Source: Jeotgalibaca ciconiae (GTDB lineage: Bacteria > Bacillota > Bacilli > Lactobacillales > Aerococcaceae). From it: a stretch of 64,000 bases of DNA. A program made the position numbers and the translations under genes. Of this stretch, positions 44,601-53,151 are shown in pieces. The stretch lies in NCBI RefSeq assembly GCF_003955755.1, contig NZ_CP034465.1, positions 1,606,001 through 1,670,000 of the forward strand, written 5' to 3'. Position 1 is the stretch's first letter. Each line of letters opens with the position of its first letter. Below the pieces are notes generated by a model, which saw only the letters and a program-made list of their open reading frames with translations, did not search any database and was not told the origin of the DNA.

Positions 44601-44755
44601 ATAGAGTGATTACGTTCTGCTTTCTGTATCCGCGTGCTTTCAAATAGAACTTTAAAATTTATTGTTGTTCCTTAGAAATTTTGTTTTGTCCTTAATTATT
44701 AAGAGTATGCTAAAATAGCTTCTATAAGTATTTAGAATAGAAAAGAGGTCTATCG

Positions 44756-46249
44756 TTGGGAACTAAAAATAAAATTGATCAAATTGTTTGTGATTTTGTA
44801 GCAAAGGGGGTTGTTTCGCAGTTAGTACATCCACTTGACTCATATTATGCCACTAATCGATTGATAAATTTATTAAAAAAAGAGCATTATGGAACAACTT
44901 TAACTCCTTCGATTCCCTTGGAAGATATGTTAGATTTGATGGATCAACTAGTGGAATATGCCGTTCAAGAAAAAGTTATCGATGATACTTTGCGTGCGAG
45001 AGAAGAGTTGGAAGCAGAAATTATGGATGTCATTACACCAGCACCTTCAGTAGTAAACAAGGCTTTTTGGGAAGGTTATCAAGAAGCTCCTATGAGAGCG
45101 ACCGATGACTTTTATAAGCTTTCAAAAAATAATGACTATATTAAAACGCGTCATATTGCAAAAAACGAACATTTTAAAACAACTTCCAAATATGGAGTGT
45201 TAGATATAACCATCAATCTATCCAAACCGGAAAAGACGAAAAAAGATATTGAAGAAGCACAAAATTCTTTTGGTAATTATCCCGAGTGTCAATTATGTGC
45301 AGAGAATGAAGGATACAAAGGCCGACCAGGCATTGCAGCTCGAACAAATCATCGAGTGATCCGTATTCCCATTCAAGGAGAGAATTGGGGATTCCAGTAT
45401 TCTCCCTACGCTTATTACAATGAACATTGTATCGTTTTTACAAAGAAGCATACTCCTATGAATGTGACTAGACAGACAATTGCAAATTTATTGGAATTAG
45501 TAACTGTTTTACCACACTATTTCATGGGTTCAAATGCAGGGTTACCAATTGTTGGCGGCTCTCTCTTGGGGCATGAACATTACCAAGGAGGACGACATCA
45601 TTTTCCGATGGAAGATGCAAAAGTGACTGATACATGGCAATGGAAATCAAAACCAAGCGTCACAGCTGAAAAATTGTATTGGCCGCTTTCAGTCATCCGT
45701 CTTCGTTCGTTATCCATAGAGGATCTTGTAGAATCGGGTTCTGAAATAATGGATGCATGGAATGATTATACGAATGAAGATTTAGGAATTCTCGCTAATA
45801 CAGGAGAGACAGTACATAACGCGGTAACCTTGATTGCACGGAGAAATGGCAATGCATATGAACTGGATGTTGTTTTAAGAAATAATCGAACATCAAAGGA
45901 ATTTCCAGACGGAGTTTTTCATCCCCACCCAGATGTTCAACACATTAAAAAAGAGAATATTGGTTTAATTGAAGTGTTGGGAATGGCAATTTTACCTCCT
46001 CGATTAAAAACAGAATTACGTGAAGTAGCCGATTATGTATTAGGAAAAGATGTTGAAGTAGCTCCTTACCATTTAGAATGGGCTAATACATTAAAAGAAC
46101 TTCCAAATATAACAGAAGAAAATGTAACAACTGTCATTCAGGAATCCGTCGGAAAGAAATTTGAGCAAGTTTTAGAAGATGCTGGCGTCTTTAAGCAAAC
46201 CGCAGCAGGGCAAGAGGCATTCCAGGCATTCACAAAAAAATTCCGTTAA
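44756..46249 (+). CDS. galT: UDP-glucose-hexose-1-phosphate uridylyltransferase, class II
   Basis: A 497-residue Leloir-pathway enzyme that swaps galactose-1-phosphate for glucose-1-phosphate on UDP-glucose. It is the class II type of Gram-positive bacteria, about 500 residues. The catalytic HEHYQGG block lies near residue 264, CQLCAENEGYKGRPG near residue 179 and an RIPIQGENWGFQYSPYAYYNEHCIV block near residue 205. Translation starts at TTG 44756, 8 bases after AAGAGG. No galK or galE is near, and galM is 42 kb away, so the Leloir genes are scattered. A clear terminator follows. Confidence 0.95.
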   Translation: MGTKNKIDQIVCDFVAKGVVSQLVHPLDSYYATNRLINLLKKEHYGTTLTPSIPLEDMLDLMDQLVEYAVQEKVIDDTLRAREELEAEIMDVITPAPSVVNKAFWEGYQEAPMRATDDFYKLSKNNDYIKTRHIAKNEHFKTTSKYGVLDITINLSKPEKTKKDIEEAQNSFGNYPECQLCAENEGYKGRPGIAARTNHRVIRIPIQGENWGFQYSPYAYYNEHCIVFTKKHTPMNVTRQTIANLLELVTVLPHYFMGSNAGLPIVGGSLLGHEHYQGGRHHFPMEDAKVTDTWQWKSKPSVTAEKLYWPLSVIRLRSLSIEDLVESGSEIMDAWNDYTNEDLGILANTGETVHNAVTLIARRNGNAYELDVVLRNNRTSKEFPDGVFHPHPDVQHIKKENIGLIEVLGMAILPPRLKTELREVADYVLGKDVEVAPYHLEWANTLKELPNITEENVTTVIQESVGKKFEQVLEDAGVFKQTAAGQEAFQAFTKKFR

Positions 46250-46301
46250 AATTGCAAAGCTGAGTTTTCCATATAAATATAAAATCATAATCCAGAACAA
46301 A

Positions 46302-46328
46302 AAGCGCTGAATGCTCAGCGCTTTTTTT
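46302..46328. terminator. Terminator between galT and csbD
   Basis: AAGCGCTGA and TCAGCGCTT with an ATGC loop give a perfect 9-bp stem followed by a T run, 53 bases after the galT stop. It may also serve the csbD-like gene from the other side. Confidence 0.88.
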
Positions 46329-46348
46329 GGGAGATTAGTATGTAATTT

Positions 46349-46576
46349 TTATAAATCTTCTAAACGATCGTCATTTCTTTTTTGAAGCTCATCAACTTTT
46401 TTATCAGCTTTATTTTTTGCTTCGCCGATATGCTCTCTAACGTCGCCTTTTTTCTTTTGAAGTTTACCTTCAACTTCTTTGCTCTTATCGTCCGTTAAAT
46501 CGCCGTACTCTTCTTTTACTTTACCGACAACCTTGTCTTTTAATCCTTTTGCTTTATCTTCAAACCCTTTTGCCAT
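46349..46576 (-). CDS. CsbD-family stress protein
   Basis: A 75-residue, highly charged protein. MAKGFEDKAKGLKDKVVGKVKEEYGDLTDDKSKEVEGKLQKKKGDV is the CsbD motif. CsbD proteins are general-stress proteins of unknown biochemical role and usually lack stable structure. AGGAGG lies 7 bases before the ATG. Single gene next to a region of decayed mobile DNA. Confidence 0.9.
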   Translation of the reverse strand: MAKGFEDKAKGLKDKVVGKVKEEYGDLTDDKSKEVEGKLQKKKGDVREHIGEAKNKADKKVDELQKRNDDRLEDL

Positions 46577-46815
46577 TTGTAATTCCTCCTAGCTCGTATT
46601 TAAAAATAAAATATAAAAGAGAAAGTTTCCAGTTCTCTTATCTATTATTTTAGGTGAATTTATGAAATAAGCAAATGATAACCCTTATTTAGCACTGTAA
46701 GGAACAAGATGCAGCCATGAAAAAGGGGACCTGACCCATAGCATGAGACAAACACAAAACATCTCCCTTGAATTCAGAAATGTTACACTGAACCTAATAT
46801 GCAGGTGTTTTTGTC

Positions 46816-46905
46816 ATGGTAAAAAGAAAAATGTATCCACCTGAAGTAAAATAGCAAGCTGTTCAAATGAGAATTGCCGAAAAACCCATGAAGGTCATTC
46901 AGTTT
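46816..46905 (+). pseudogene. Transposase helix-turn-helix fragment (IS3-like OrfA)
   Basis: MVKRKMYPPEVK, a TAG stop at 46852, then QAVQMRIAEKPMKVIQ in the same frame reads like the first 30 residues of an IS3-type OrfA. Nothing of the rest of the IS follows. A GGGGACCTGACCC string just upstream (46727-46739) could be part of its end. Confidence 0.6.
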
Positions 46906-47117
46906 ATGCTTACTCTGAAAATGATAATATAGCAGTCAGTGAGGATTTAAATGAAATTGAAGTGTTTATTTTAGAAGATGAATTATTTATTGATGGTAAA
47001 ATCATAAGTGAAGAAGAATTATATTTACTGCTTGATAGTGCTAAAAAGATTGAATCTTATGACATACCTAACTATTCTACAAGGTCGCTTGTTGCTGACG
47101 TAACTATTGGCGGCTAG
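46890..47117 (+). pseudogene. Open 75-codon fragment without a start, unknown protein
   Basis: The frame reads EGHSVYAYSENDNIAVSEDL...IPNYSTRSLVADVTIGG and stops at TAG 47115. It is acidic and has no in-frame ATG, so it looks like the 3' part of a gene cut by the transposase fragment before it. I do not recognise it. Confidence 0.35.
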
Positions 47118-47154
47118 CAAAGCTATTATCAATTTTTTCTCTAATTAAGATAAT

Positions 47155-47313
47155 ATGACTGCTAATGAAATAATCTCTAATCGTAGAAAAGTTGGAATTC
47201 TTAGAGAATTTCCTGGTCAGTATTTAGATAAAAAATTTAAAGATATTTCCGAAGACAATTTAAAGTATACAAGGCTGATGTGGAACAACAGGATGAGACG
47301 CGCAATCAATTAG
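47155..47313 (+). pseudogene. Small ORF remnant resembling a polymorphic-toxin C-terminal piece
   Basis: A 52-codon frame starting MTANEIISNRRKVGILREFPGQYLDKKFKDIS. That first part resembles the final domain of some polymorphic toxins, from memory only. From about codon 38 the reading changes because an IS1182-type fragment is joined there. No ribosome site of note. Probably a dead remnant. Confidence 0.35.
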
Positions 47314-47600
47314 CCAAGACACCGAAAGATGACCAACGTCAGACAGCGGTCAACTATAACTGGTAATACTTTAAGCACCATGTAAAAGAAAACCTTGAAA
47401 GCGATCATGGTAAACAAATCTACGCACAACGGAAGAATGACGTAGAAACTGTTTTTGGTCGTTTGAAAGGTATATTTGGCATGCGAAGAACGCATGTCAG
47501 AGGCAAGCAAGCCGTTCATAATGACATTGGTATCATGCTTATGAGCACGAATCTTACAAAACTAGTCCTAGAGGCTGGAAGAAAAACAAAAGCTTTTTAC
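47266..47600 (+). pseudogene. IS1182-type transposase C-terminal fragment
   Basis: The frame reads VYKADVEQQDETRNQLAKTP...NYNW, a TAA stop at 47366, then YFKHHVKENLESDHGKQIYAQRKNDVETVFGRLKG...FGMRRTHVRG and NDIGIMLMSTNLTKL. These are the last conserved blocks of IS1182-family DDE transposases, including the E-x2-F-G-x2-K region. A hairpin with an ATCAGAATTCTGAT core (about 47621-47668) plus a T run follows and is probably the transposase terminator. The 5' two-thirds of the element is missing. Confidence 0.8.
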
Positions 47601-47797
47601 AAAAATGAAAGCAAAAATAAAAATCGCAATGAAACAATCAGAATTCTGATCATTTCATTACGATTTTTTTATTTGAGGCTAGTTATTTCCTTGCTTATTA
47701 CCTTGAAAATAAAAAAGCAAAGATTTTGGGGGAATTCTATCCTCGCATCGACTTCTTTCACATATAGATAATGTTTTCTAGTTACCAAACTCTCTTT

Positions 47798-48172
47798 CTA
47801 TTCACAACCGACTCCGTCACCATCTCGGTCGAACTTCGTATCCCAACCAGGATCTCCTGCTCTGATCGGATCAGCGCCAGCAGCTCGAACTACCGTACAG
47901 TTTTGATAGAAGATATTTTTTGGACCGGTGGAGGAGTTTCTTCTACGACTGGCTGTTTCACAACTTTTGATACTGTTTCTAAAAGGGCTCTTCAACAACA
48001 TTTACTTCAAGAGCATCTGTCCAACTCAATCCATTTGAATAGTCAAGATTAACACTGGGTTGGATATTGGGAACATAAATATGGAACAGGAGGCCTTCCC
48101 CATTATCCTCAATGGATAAACCTTTCATATATACACTTGAAGCCAATAAATTATTCCCCTCAAAATGAGGGG
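47798..48172 (-). pseudogene. Frameshifted DNA/RNA endonuclease with Excalibur domain
   Basis: On the minus strand three frames add up to one protein. From 48172: NNLLASSVYMKGLSIEDNGEG...NIQPSVNLDYSNG, which resembles the end of the DNA/RNA non-specific endonuclease family. Then a proline-rich linker LETVSKVVKQPVVEETPPPVQK in a second frame, then NCTVVRAAGADPIRAGDPGW...DRDGDGVGCE, an Excalibur calcium-binding domain, in a third. The shifts fall at a T-run (near 47990) and an A-run (near 47917 on the minus strand), typical slippage sites or sequencing errors. The N-terminal catalytic part is missing. Confidence 0.75.
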
Positions 48173-48365
48173 GTACTCAATTTAGACACATATTAAATCA
48201 ATATGAAGTGAAAGGAAAATATAGCTAAAAATACCGTAAAAAAGGTTTTAAACACTAGCACAATTTAAGGAGTGAGTATAGTAACCCTGAAAAATTAAGA
48301 GAGGCTAGAATCTATAATACTATAAGGATTTCTAGGTGTTATATAATAAATAGAATTTATATATT

Positions 48366-48845
48366 TTATTTTAGTCTTTTTTTATAATAGTGGTACCCAA
48401 AGGTTTTGCGTAACGTGTGGATGCCGATGTCATCGCGCCCCAACAGCTTGGCTACCTTCTAAAACATTTGGTAGACTGTGTTGACCTCCAAATGGCCGCC
48501 TTTGGTACTGGGAAACAAATAATCTTCTGGCTCCAGGTCTTTGGTGTAGTCCTGGATCAAGTCCTGCAGGCTGCTTAAATATAAAATACGTGTTTTTCCG
48601 GTTTTTTGTTCCACAATACGGGGGTTTTTCGAGGAAATCACGTCTTTTTTCTTTAATTTCACGATATCGGACATGCGTAAATCGCTATTAATGCCGATCA
48701 AAAACAAGAAAACGTCGCGTTCGGCGTTTTTGTTGCGTCTCAAACAGAATAAAAAGTCGCTGATTTCTTGGTGTGTTCGTAATGATTGGACATTATAACT
48801 CCTTGAAAAAGTCTCTCCTCTCACAAAACAGATACATGCTTTCAT
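48366..48845 (-). pseudogene. Tyrosine recombinase (integrase), nonsense-broken and truncated
   Basis: From 48845 the frame carries an integrase catalytic domain: FLFLIGINSDLRMSDIVKLKKKDV (first arginine), KTGKTRILYL (lysine region) and LEPEDYLFPSTKGG. A TAG at 48459-48461 interrupts it. The same frame continues with KVAKLLGRDDIGIHTLRKTFGYHYY, the HxxR box, and then ends in AT-rich DNA at TAA 48366-48368. The tyrosine nucleophile region is lost, so the protein cannot be active. Confidence 0.82.
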
Positions 48846-49052
48846 TTATTACACCACACAATCATGTATTGGAAACCGATATAAAAAAAGAACCCTATAG
48901 ATATAAAGTTCTCGATACATGATTTTATGTAATTTCATGTGTTACAACTTAATAGGAATTTAAATTTTATTATTAGATTTTTTAATCATTTACACGAAAA
49001 TTAATTTTATAAAGAGCATACTCTATACTCTTATTTTTTTTCAAGAACTCAA

Positions 49053-49096
49053 AAAAGCGGAAAATCCCAGATTTAAAAATCTGAGTTTCCGCTTTT
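49053..49096 (-). terminator. Terminator of the P-type ATPase gene
   Basis: AAAAGCGGAAA pairs with TTTCCGCTTTT and CAGATT with AATCTG inside, 47 bases after the ATPase stop. The T run on the minus strand makes it a terminator for that gene. The rest of 48846-49142 holds nothing I recognise. Confidence 0.85.
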
Positions 49097-49142
49097 GTCA
49101 TTTCAAGGATGGACTATTGTCTCAGCCTCTTCTAATTTATTC

Positions 49143-51047
49143 TTAAGATATTTTTACTTTCTCTGCAGGTGCTGATACTTCTTTTTGTTCTTTTCGACCT
49201 TTCAACTTATACTTCATTAATCTCATGCCGTTGAAAATTACCACCAAGATACTACCTTCATGAACCAACATTCCGATAGACATATTCATCCATTCGCTGA
49301 AGAAGACGCTGGTCAACAAGACCAATACTACTCCAATTGCAATCACGATATTTTGTTTCATATTATTTGCGGTGGCTTTTACTAATCCTAATGCGTGAGG
49401 CAAGTTGCTGAAGTTCGAGTTCATTAAAACGACATCGGATGTTTCAATCGCTACGTCCGTTCCGCTTCCCATTGCGATGCCAATGTCTGCTAAAGCTAAG
49501 GACGGACTATCGTTAACGCCATCTCCAACAAAGGCTACAATTTGACCACGTTGTTGAAGTTTTCCGATATAAGCCGATTTGTCTTCCGGCAACATGTGGC
49601 CGTGAGCTTCGGTCAAACCAAGTTCGCCGGCGACCACATCAACGGTTCCTTGGTTATCTCCTGAAAGAACGACTAGATTTTTCACGCCCAAGTCTTTTAA
49701 TTCCTGCAAATTAGCTTTCACACCCGGACGGACTTGATCGCGAATGCCCATCAGTACTTTTAATTCACCGTCGACCGCTGTCAAAACGAGAGAGTTCCCT
49801 TGTTGTTCAAACCGTTTGACATCTTTTTGCACTTTTTTGCTGAGAGTGACATTTTCTTTTTCCATCAAGGCCACATTCCCAACAGCCACTCTATGTCCAG
49901 CTACACTTGAAACGATTCCGCCGCCTTTCACGACTTCAGTTCCTTCAACAGGATAAAAGTTTGTTTCTCCAATTTGATTTAAGACCGCTTTTGCTAATGG
50001 ATGATCTGATTCCCGTTCCACACTGGCCAGATAGCCAAGCGTTTCAGCAGAATCTTTTTCATACAGTTCAGTCGCTGCTACGGTTGGGTTTCCGACAGTT
50101 AAAGTACCTGTCTTATCAAATACAATTGTATCCACATTGCTGAAGTCTTGAATGACTTCACTCCCTTTTAAAAGAACACCGTTACGAGCACCATTCCCAA
50201 TACCGGCAACGTTTGAGACAGGCACTCCGATAACTAATGCGCCTGGGCAACCTAGAACCAAGATGGTGATTGCTAACTCAATATTTTGACTGAACGCCCA
50301 TACAACAATTGCCAGAACCAAGACAGCTGGTGTGTAGTATTTAGAAAAGCGATCAATGAACCGTTCCGCTTCGGATTTAGAATCTTGTGCTTCTTCCACG
50401 AGTTCAATAATTTTTCCAAATGTGGTGTCCTCACCAACTCGGTCAGCTCTGATTTGAATCGTTCCGTTTTCTAAAATGGTTCCTGCAAAAACTTCTGCAT
50501 CAGCTAGCTTGTTGACCGGAACAGCTTCCCCTGTAATGCTAGCTTCATTGATATGCCCTTCACCCGTAAGGACTGTGCCATCCACTGGAACTTTCGCACC
50601 CGTTTTAACGAGCAAGATATCCCCTTCATCTACATCATCCACTTCTACTTCTTCAAATTCGCCATTATCCATTTGTTTCAAGGCGCTTTCGGGTGCCATT
50701 TCAGTCAATTCTTTGATAGCAGATCGCGTTTGGTTCAATGTTCGTTGTTCCAAGTAGTGTCCGAATAAGAATAAGAACGTGACAATAGCCGATTCTTCAT
50801 AATTTTGAATAAAAAGCGCACCAATCGCTGCAATACTGACTAAGACATCAATACTGATGACTTTGACTTTCATTGCTTGAAACGCTTGAATGGCAATTGG
50901 CGTAATCCCAAAGACAGAGGCGATGATCAAAGACCACTCTGAAAGTCCTACGTTTTCTAAAACAAAGTGACTGAAGAAACCGAGTGCGATTAACAATCCA
51001 CTGATGACGGTGATAACATTTTTCTTGCTTAATATATATTGTTGCAT
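49143..51047 (-). CDS. Heavy-metal P1B-type ATPase with unusual CPG motif
   Basis: A 634-residue metal-exporting ATPase. The A-domain TGEAVPV is near residue 171, the phosphorylation site DKTGTLT near residue 312, HP in ERESDHPLAKA near residue 350 and the hinge GDGVNDSPSLA near residue 508. The membrane motif in helix 6 is CPGALVIGVP instead of the common CPC/CPS/SPC. A late helix has HEGSILVVIFNGMRLM, similar to the HEGG block of the P1B-4 class. There is no N-terminal metal-binding domain; a free HMA protein is encoded upstream. Metal unknown (iron, zinc, cadmium or cobalt possible). Start set at ATG 51047, 9 bases after GGAGG; an in-frame TTG at 51062 precedes that site. Preceded by a Flp-type promoter. 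Confidence 0.88.
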   Translation of the reverse strand: MQQYILSKKNVITVISGLLIALGFFSHFVLENVGLSEWSLIIASVFGITPIAIQAFQAMKVKVISIDVLVSIAAIGALFIQNYEESAIVTFLFLFGHYLEQRTLNQTRSAIKELTEMAPESALKQMDNGEFEEVEVDDVDEGDILLVKTGAKVPVDGTVLTGEGHINEASITGEAVPVNKLADAEVFAGTILENGTIQIRADRVGEDTTFGKIIELVEEAQDSKSEAERFIDRFSKYYTPAVLVLAIVVWAFSQNIELAITILVLGCPGALVIGVPVSNVAGIGNGARNGVLLKGSEVIQDFSNVDTIVFDKTGTLTVGNPTVAATELYEKDSAETLGYLASVERESDHPLAKAVLNQIGETNFYPVEGTEVVKGGGIVSSVAGHRVAVGNVALMEKENVTLSKKVQKDVKRFEQQGNSLVLTAVDGELKVLMGIRDQVRPGVKANLQELKDLGVKNLVVLSGDNQGTVDVVAGELGLTEAHGHMLPEDKSAYIGKLQQRGQIVAFVGDGVNDSPSLALADIGIAMGSGTDVAIETSDVVLMNSNFSNLPHALGLVKATANNMKQNIVIAIGVVLVLLTSVFFSEWMNMSIGMLVHEGSILVVIFNGMRLMKYKLKGRKEQKEVSAPAEKVKIS

Positions 51048-51090
51048 GCTTTTTCCCTCCAAATTTAATTTCTCTTTTATTGATAAACAC

Positions 51091-51132
51091 AGTATAAGAT
51101 AATTGCCTAAGTAATTAATTGACTGACATCAA
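51091..51132 (-). promoter_or_regulatory. Flp/FNR-type promoter of the P-type ATPase
   Basis: Box TTGACTGACATCAA at 51119-51132 and -10 TATACT (minus strand, 51091-51096). Centre-to-centre distance is 32 bases, which puts the box near -41.5, the position where Crp/Fnr proteins activate transcription. Confidence 0.82.
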
Positions 51133-51199
51133 GTCTTGAAAGAATACGTGTCCCTTTTCACTATTTTTTTGATCTAACAGCCTCAATGACACTTATTCC

Positions 51200-51258
51200 T
51201 CTTTACAGTTATAACGATACCCTCTTTTTATCGAATAAAAATTTACGGCTATCAAGTT
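51200..51258 (-). promoter_or_regulatory. Decayed duplicate of the HMA-type Flp promoter
   Basis: CCTCTTTACA...TTTACGGCTATCAAGTTT parallels the HMA promoter region at 51663-51723 (CCTCTTTACA...TTGACGCATATCAAGTTT) piece by piece. The box at 51242-51255 has lost the first TTGAC match and the -10 is weak. It lies downstream of the HMA gene and before the ATPase promoter. Confidence 0.55.
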
Positions 51259-51366
51259 TAGAAAGTTCTCTTTTATCGTTTCTAAGCACCTCGAATCGGA
51301 TTGCAACAAAAAAGCAATCCCGGAAAAATAGCTTTTCTTCCAGAATTGCCTAGTTCATTTAATCTG

Positions 51367-51600
51367 TTAAGCGGCCTTGACTTTTGCTTTAAGGACCGGA
51401 TAGCCTACGTTTTCGATAGCTTTTTGAATCTCTTCAATCGAAGTGACAGCTGAATCAAAATTGATTTTGACTTTGCTGGAGTTGAATAATACTTTAATGC
51501 TGTCTTTATCAATACCGTTAACTGATTTCAAGGCACCTTCAATTTTTTGCATACAACTTGGACAAGACAACGTTTCTAATTGCAATATAGCTTTTTCCAT
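51367..51600 (-). CDS. Heavy-metal-associated (HMA) domain protein
   Basis: A 77-residue free-standing HMA domain. LETLSCPSCMQKIEGAL carries the metal-binding Cys-x2-Cys pair (C13, C16); the fold ends VGYPVLKAK. It is a probable metal chaperone or scavenger for the ATPase that follows downstream on the same strand and lacks its own HMA domain. AAAGGAG lies just upstream of the ATG. Promoter: a Flp box and TATACT box like those of the neighbours. A weak terminator (about 51311-51352) separates it from the ATPase gene. Confidence 0.92.
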   Translation of the reverse strand: MEKAILQLETLSCPSCMQKIEGALKSVNGIDKDSIKVLFNSSKVKINFDSAVTSIEEIQKAIENVGYPVLKAKVKAA

Positions 51601-51677
51601 AATTCCTATCTCCTTTATGTGTTTTTATTTTATCGGCAGCAGATTAATGAACACTGCCTTTTCCTCTTTACAACTGT

Positions 51678-51719
51678 AGTATAGCTCACTTTTAGCAAAC
51701 GAAAATTGACGCATATCAA
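51678..51719 (-). promoter_or_regulatory. Flp/FNR-type promoter of the HMA gene
   Basis: Box TTGACGCATATCAA at 51706-51719 and -10 TATACT (minus strand, 51678-51683), again 32 bases between centres. This lies only 27 bases from the lgt 3' end. Confidence 0.85.
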
Positions 51720-51746
51720 GTTTTGCACTTCTTTTTATCTTTTTGC

Positions 51747-52601
51747 TCAATTCACCATCTTAATAGTCTTTTTCTGCCCCTTATTGCCATCAGAATAATA
51801 AGAAATTGGTGGATAGTCTTGTCTGCGTATAAACCATACTACAATCGCGCCAATAAACAGGGCCAGAGACAAGGCTTGCGAAACGCGGATCCACTCGCCA
51901 ATCCATAAACTGTCCGTTCGCATACCTTCAATGAAGAACCGACCCACTGAGTACCACAAAACGTAACTCAAAGCGACTTCTCCTTGACGCAAAAGCTGTT
52001 TTCGGTTCCGTATAGTGACGATGAGGACAAAGCCCAACAAACTCCACAATGACTCGTATAAAAAAGTCGGATGGTAGTAGGTACCATTGATATTCATTTG
52101 TTCAATGATAAATTCAGGTAAATAAAGATTTTCCAAGAATTGACGAGTAACCGGTCCACCATGAGCTTCCTGATTCATAAAATTGCCCCAACGACCAATG
52201 GACTGGGCTAACAATACATTGGGCGCTAAAATATCAAGAACGAGTGCCAAAGAAGTACCTTTTTTCTTTGCATACCAATATAGCGTACCCCCTCCTGCAA
52301 TCAATCCCCCATAAATCGCAATGCCGCCATTCCAAATCGCAAGGATTTGTCCTGGATTTTGCAGATAATAACCAAGTTCAAATAACACATAATAAAGCCG
52401 AGCGCCGAGGAGTCCAATCGGAATTGCCCATAAGGCCATATCGATAATGGTATCCTCTTCCAGTCCTTTTTTCTTTGCTTCCTTGGTGCTCAACTGGAGA
52501 GCCGCTAATATGCCCGCTGCAATAATGACTCCATACCAATGAATCACAACAGAACCAATCTCCACCGCATGGGGATTCAAAACGCCTAATACGAATTCCA
52601 T
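51747..52601 (-). CDS. lgt: Prolipoprotein diacylglyceryl transferase
   Basis: A 284-residue seven-helix membrane enzyme that attaches diacylglycerol to the lipobox cysteine of lipoproteins. The signature GARLYYVLFELGYY near residue 60, WNGGIAIYGGLIAGG near residue 88, the Lgt pattern QSIGRWGNFMNQEAHGGPV near residue 133 and YHPTFLYESLW near residue 178 are all present. Length is normal. It overlaps the upstream small membrane-protein gene by 16 bases and lies in the Flp cluster rather than in a housekeeping context, so it may be a second, stress-linked copy. That cannot be tested from the window. Confidence 0.95.
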   Translation of the reverse strand: MEFVLGVLNPHAVEIGSVVIHWYGVIIAAGILAALQLSTKEAKKKGLEEDTIIDMALWAIPIGLLGARLYYVLFELGYYLQNPGQILAIWNGGIAIYGGLIAGGGTLYWYAKKKGTSLALVLDILAPNVLLAQSIGRWGNFMNQEAHGGPVTRQFLENLYLPEFIIEQMNINGTYYHPTFLYESLWSLLGFVLIVTIRNRKQLLRQGEVALSYVLWYSVGRFFIEGMRTDSLWIGEWIRVSQALSLALFIGAIVVWFIRRQDYPPISYYSDGNKGQKKTIKMVN

Positions 52602-52930
52602 TCTATTTGCTCCATTTCTTCAATTTTTCGCGTCATTCTAGTCATGGTGATGCTGAACAAGATTCCGGCTAAGCTCCATGGAAACCAAACAGTGAATACA
52701 CTTTTATCTCCCTGGTCACTCGCTTCGTAATACGCCACTTTTCCGTGTCCGATTACGCCGGCTCCTTTTACAACTTCCTCTTCTTTTTCCATAGCTAACC
52801 TATCTGCCTCAACAACGTTAGACGTTTTTGCTTCGCCGCCAATCGTGTTCTTGGTGAAAGGGACGACAAAGAATGCACTCGCTGCTGACAACGTGATGGC
52901 AACTATCACCCAAAAATAATGCACATTCAC
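52586..52930 (-). CDS. Small two-helix membrane protein of unknown function, lgt-linked
   Basis: A 114-residue protein with two hydrophobic segments (about residues 5-24 and 80-97) flanking a charged external-looking loop of about 55 residues that contains VVKGAGVIGHGKVAYYEASDQG. I do not recognise it. The start is GTG at 52930 (or in-frame GTG at 52924) after AGGGG. The 3' end overlaps lgt, which implies a shared message and perhaps a shared function. A degenerate Flp-like box precedes it (52992-53005). Confidence 0.7.
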   Translation of the reverse strand: MNVHYFWVIVAITLSAASAFFVVPFTKNTIGGEAKTSNVVEADRLAMEKEEEVVKGAGVIGHGKVAYYEASDQGDKSVFTVWFPWSLAGILFSITMTRMTRKIEEMEQIEWNSY

Positions 52931-52991
52931 CCCTACTTATTTTTACGTTTTGTTCGACAACCCTATCTTAAAGAAAAATAAAACAAAAAAA

Positions 52992-53005
52992 TTGAGGGTT
53001 ATCAT
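52992..53005 (-). promoter_or_regulatory. Degenerate Flp-like box before the lgt operon
   Basis: TTGAGGGTTATCAT differs from TTGAC-N4-ATCAA at two positions. A possible -10 TAAGAT (minus strand, 52965-52970) lies 31 bases away. Weaker than the four clear sites. Confidence 0.4.
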
Positions 53006-53151
53006 GTTTGTGCTTTTATTTTTCCAATGAATGAAGGTCGTTCTGTCTTAAAAAAACCAAAAACGGACAGATGGAAGCAAAAGCACTGAGTTCTGTCCCG
53101 TTGTTAATGAAGAGCGACAGAACACCAACGTGTAGAAAAAAGTGTGTCCGA

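Noticed and set aside
47771-48052. 93-codon plus-strand frame over the nuclease remnant
   Set aside because: The minus strand encodes the Excalibur domain and nuclease tail, so the plus-strand frame is a shadow.
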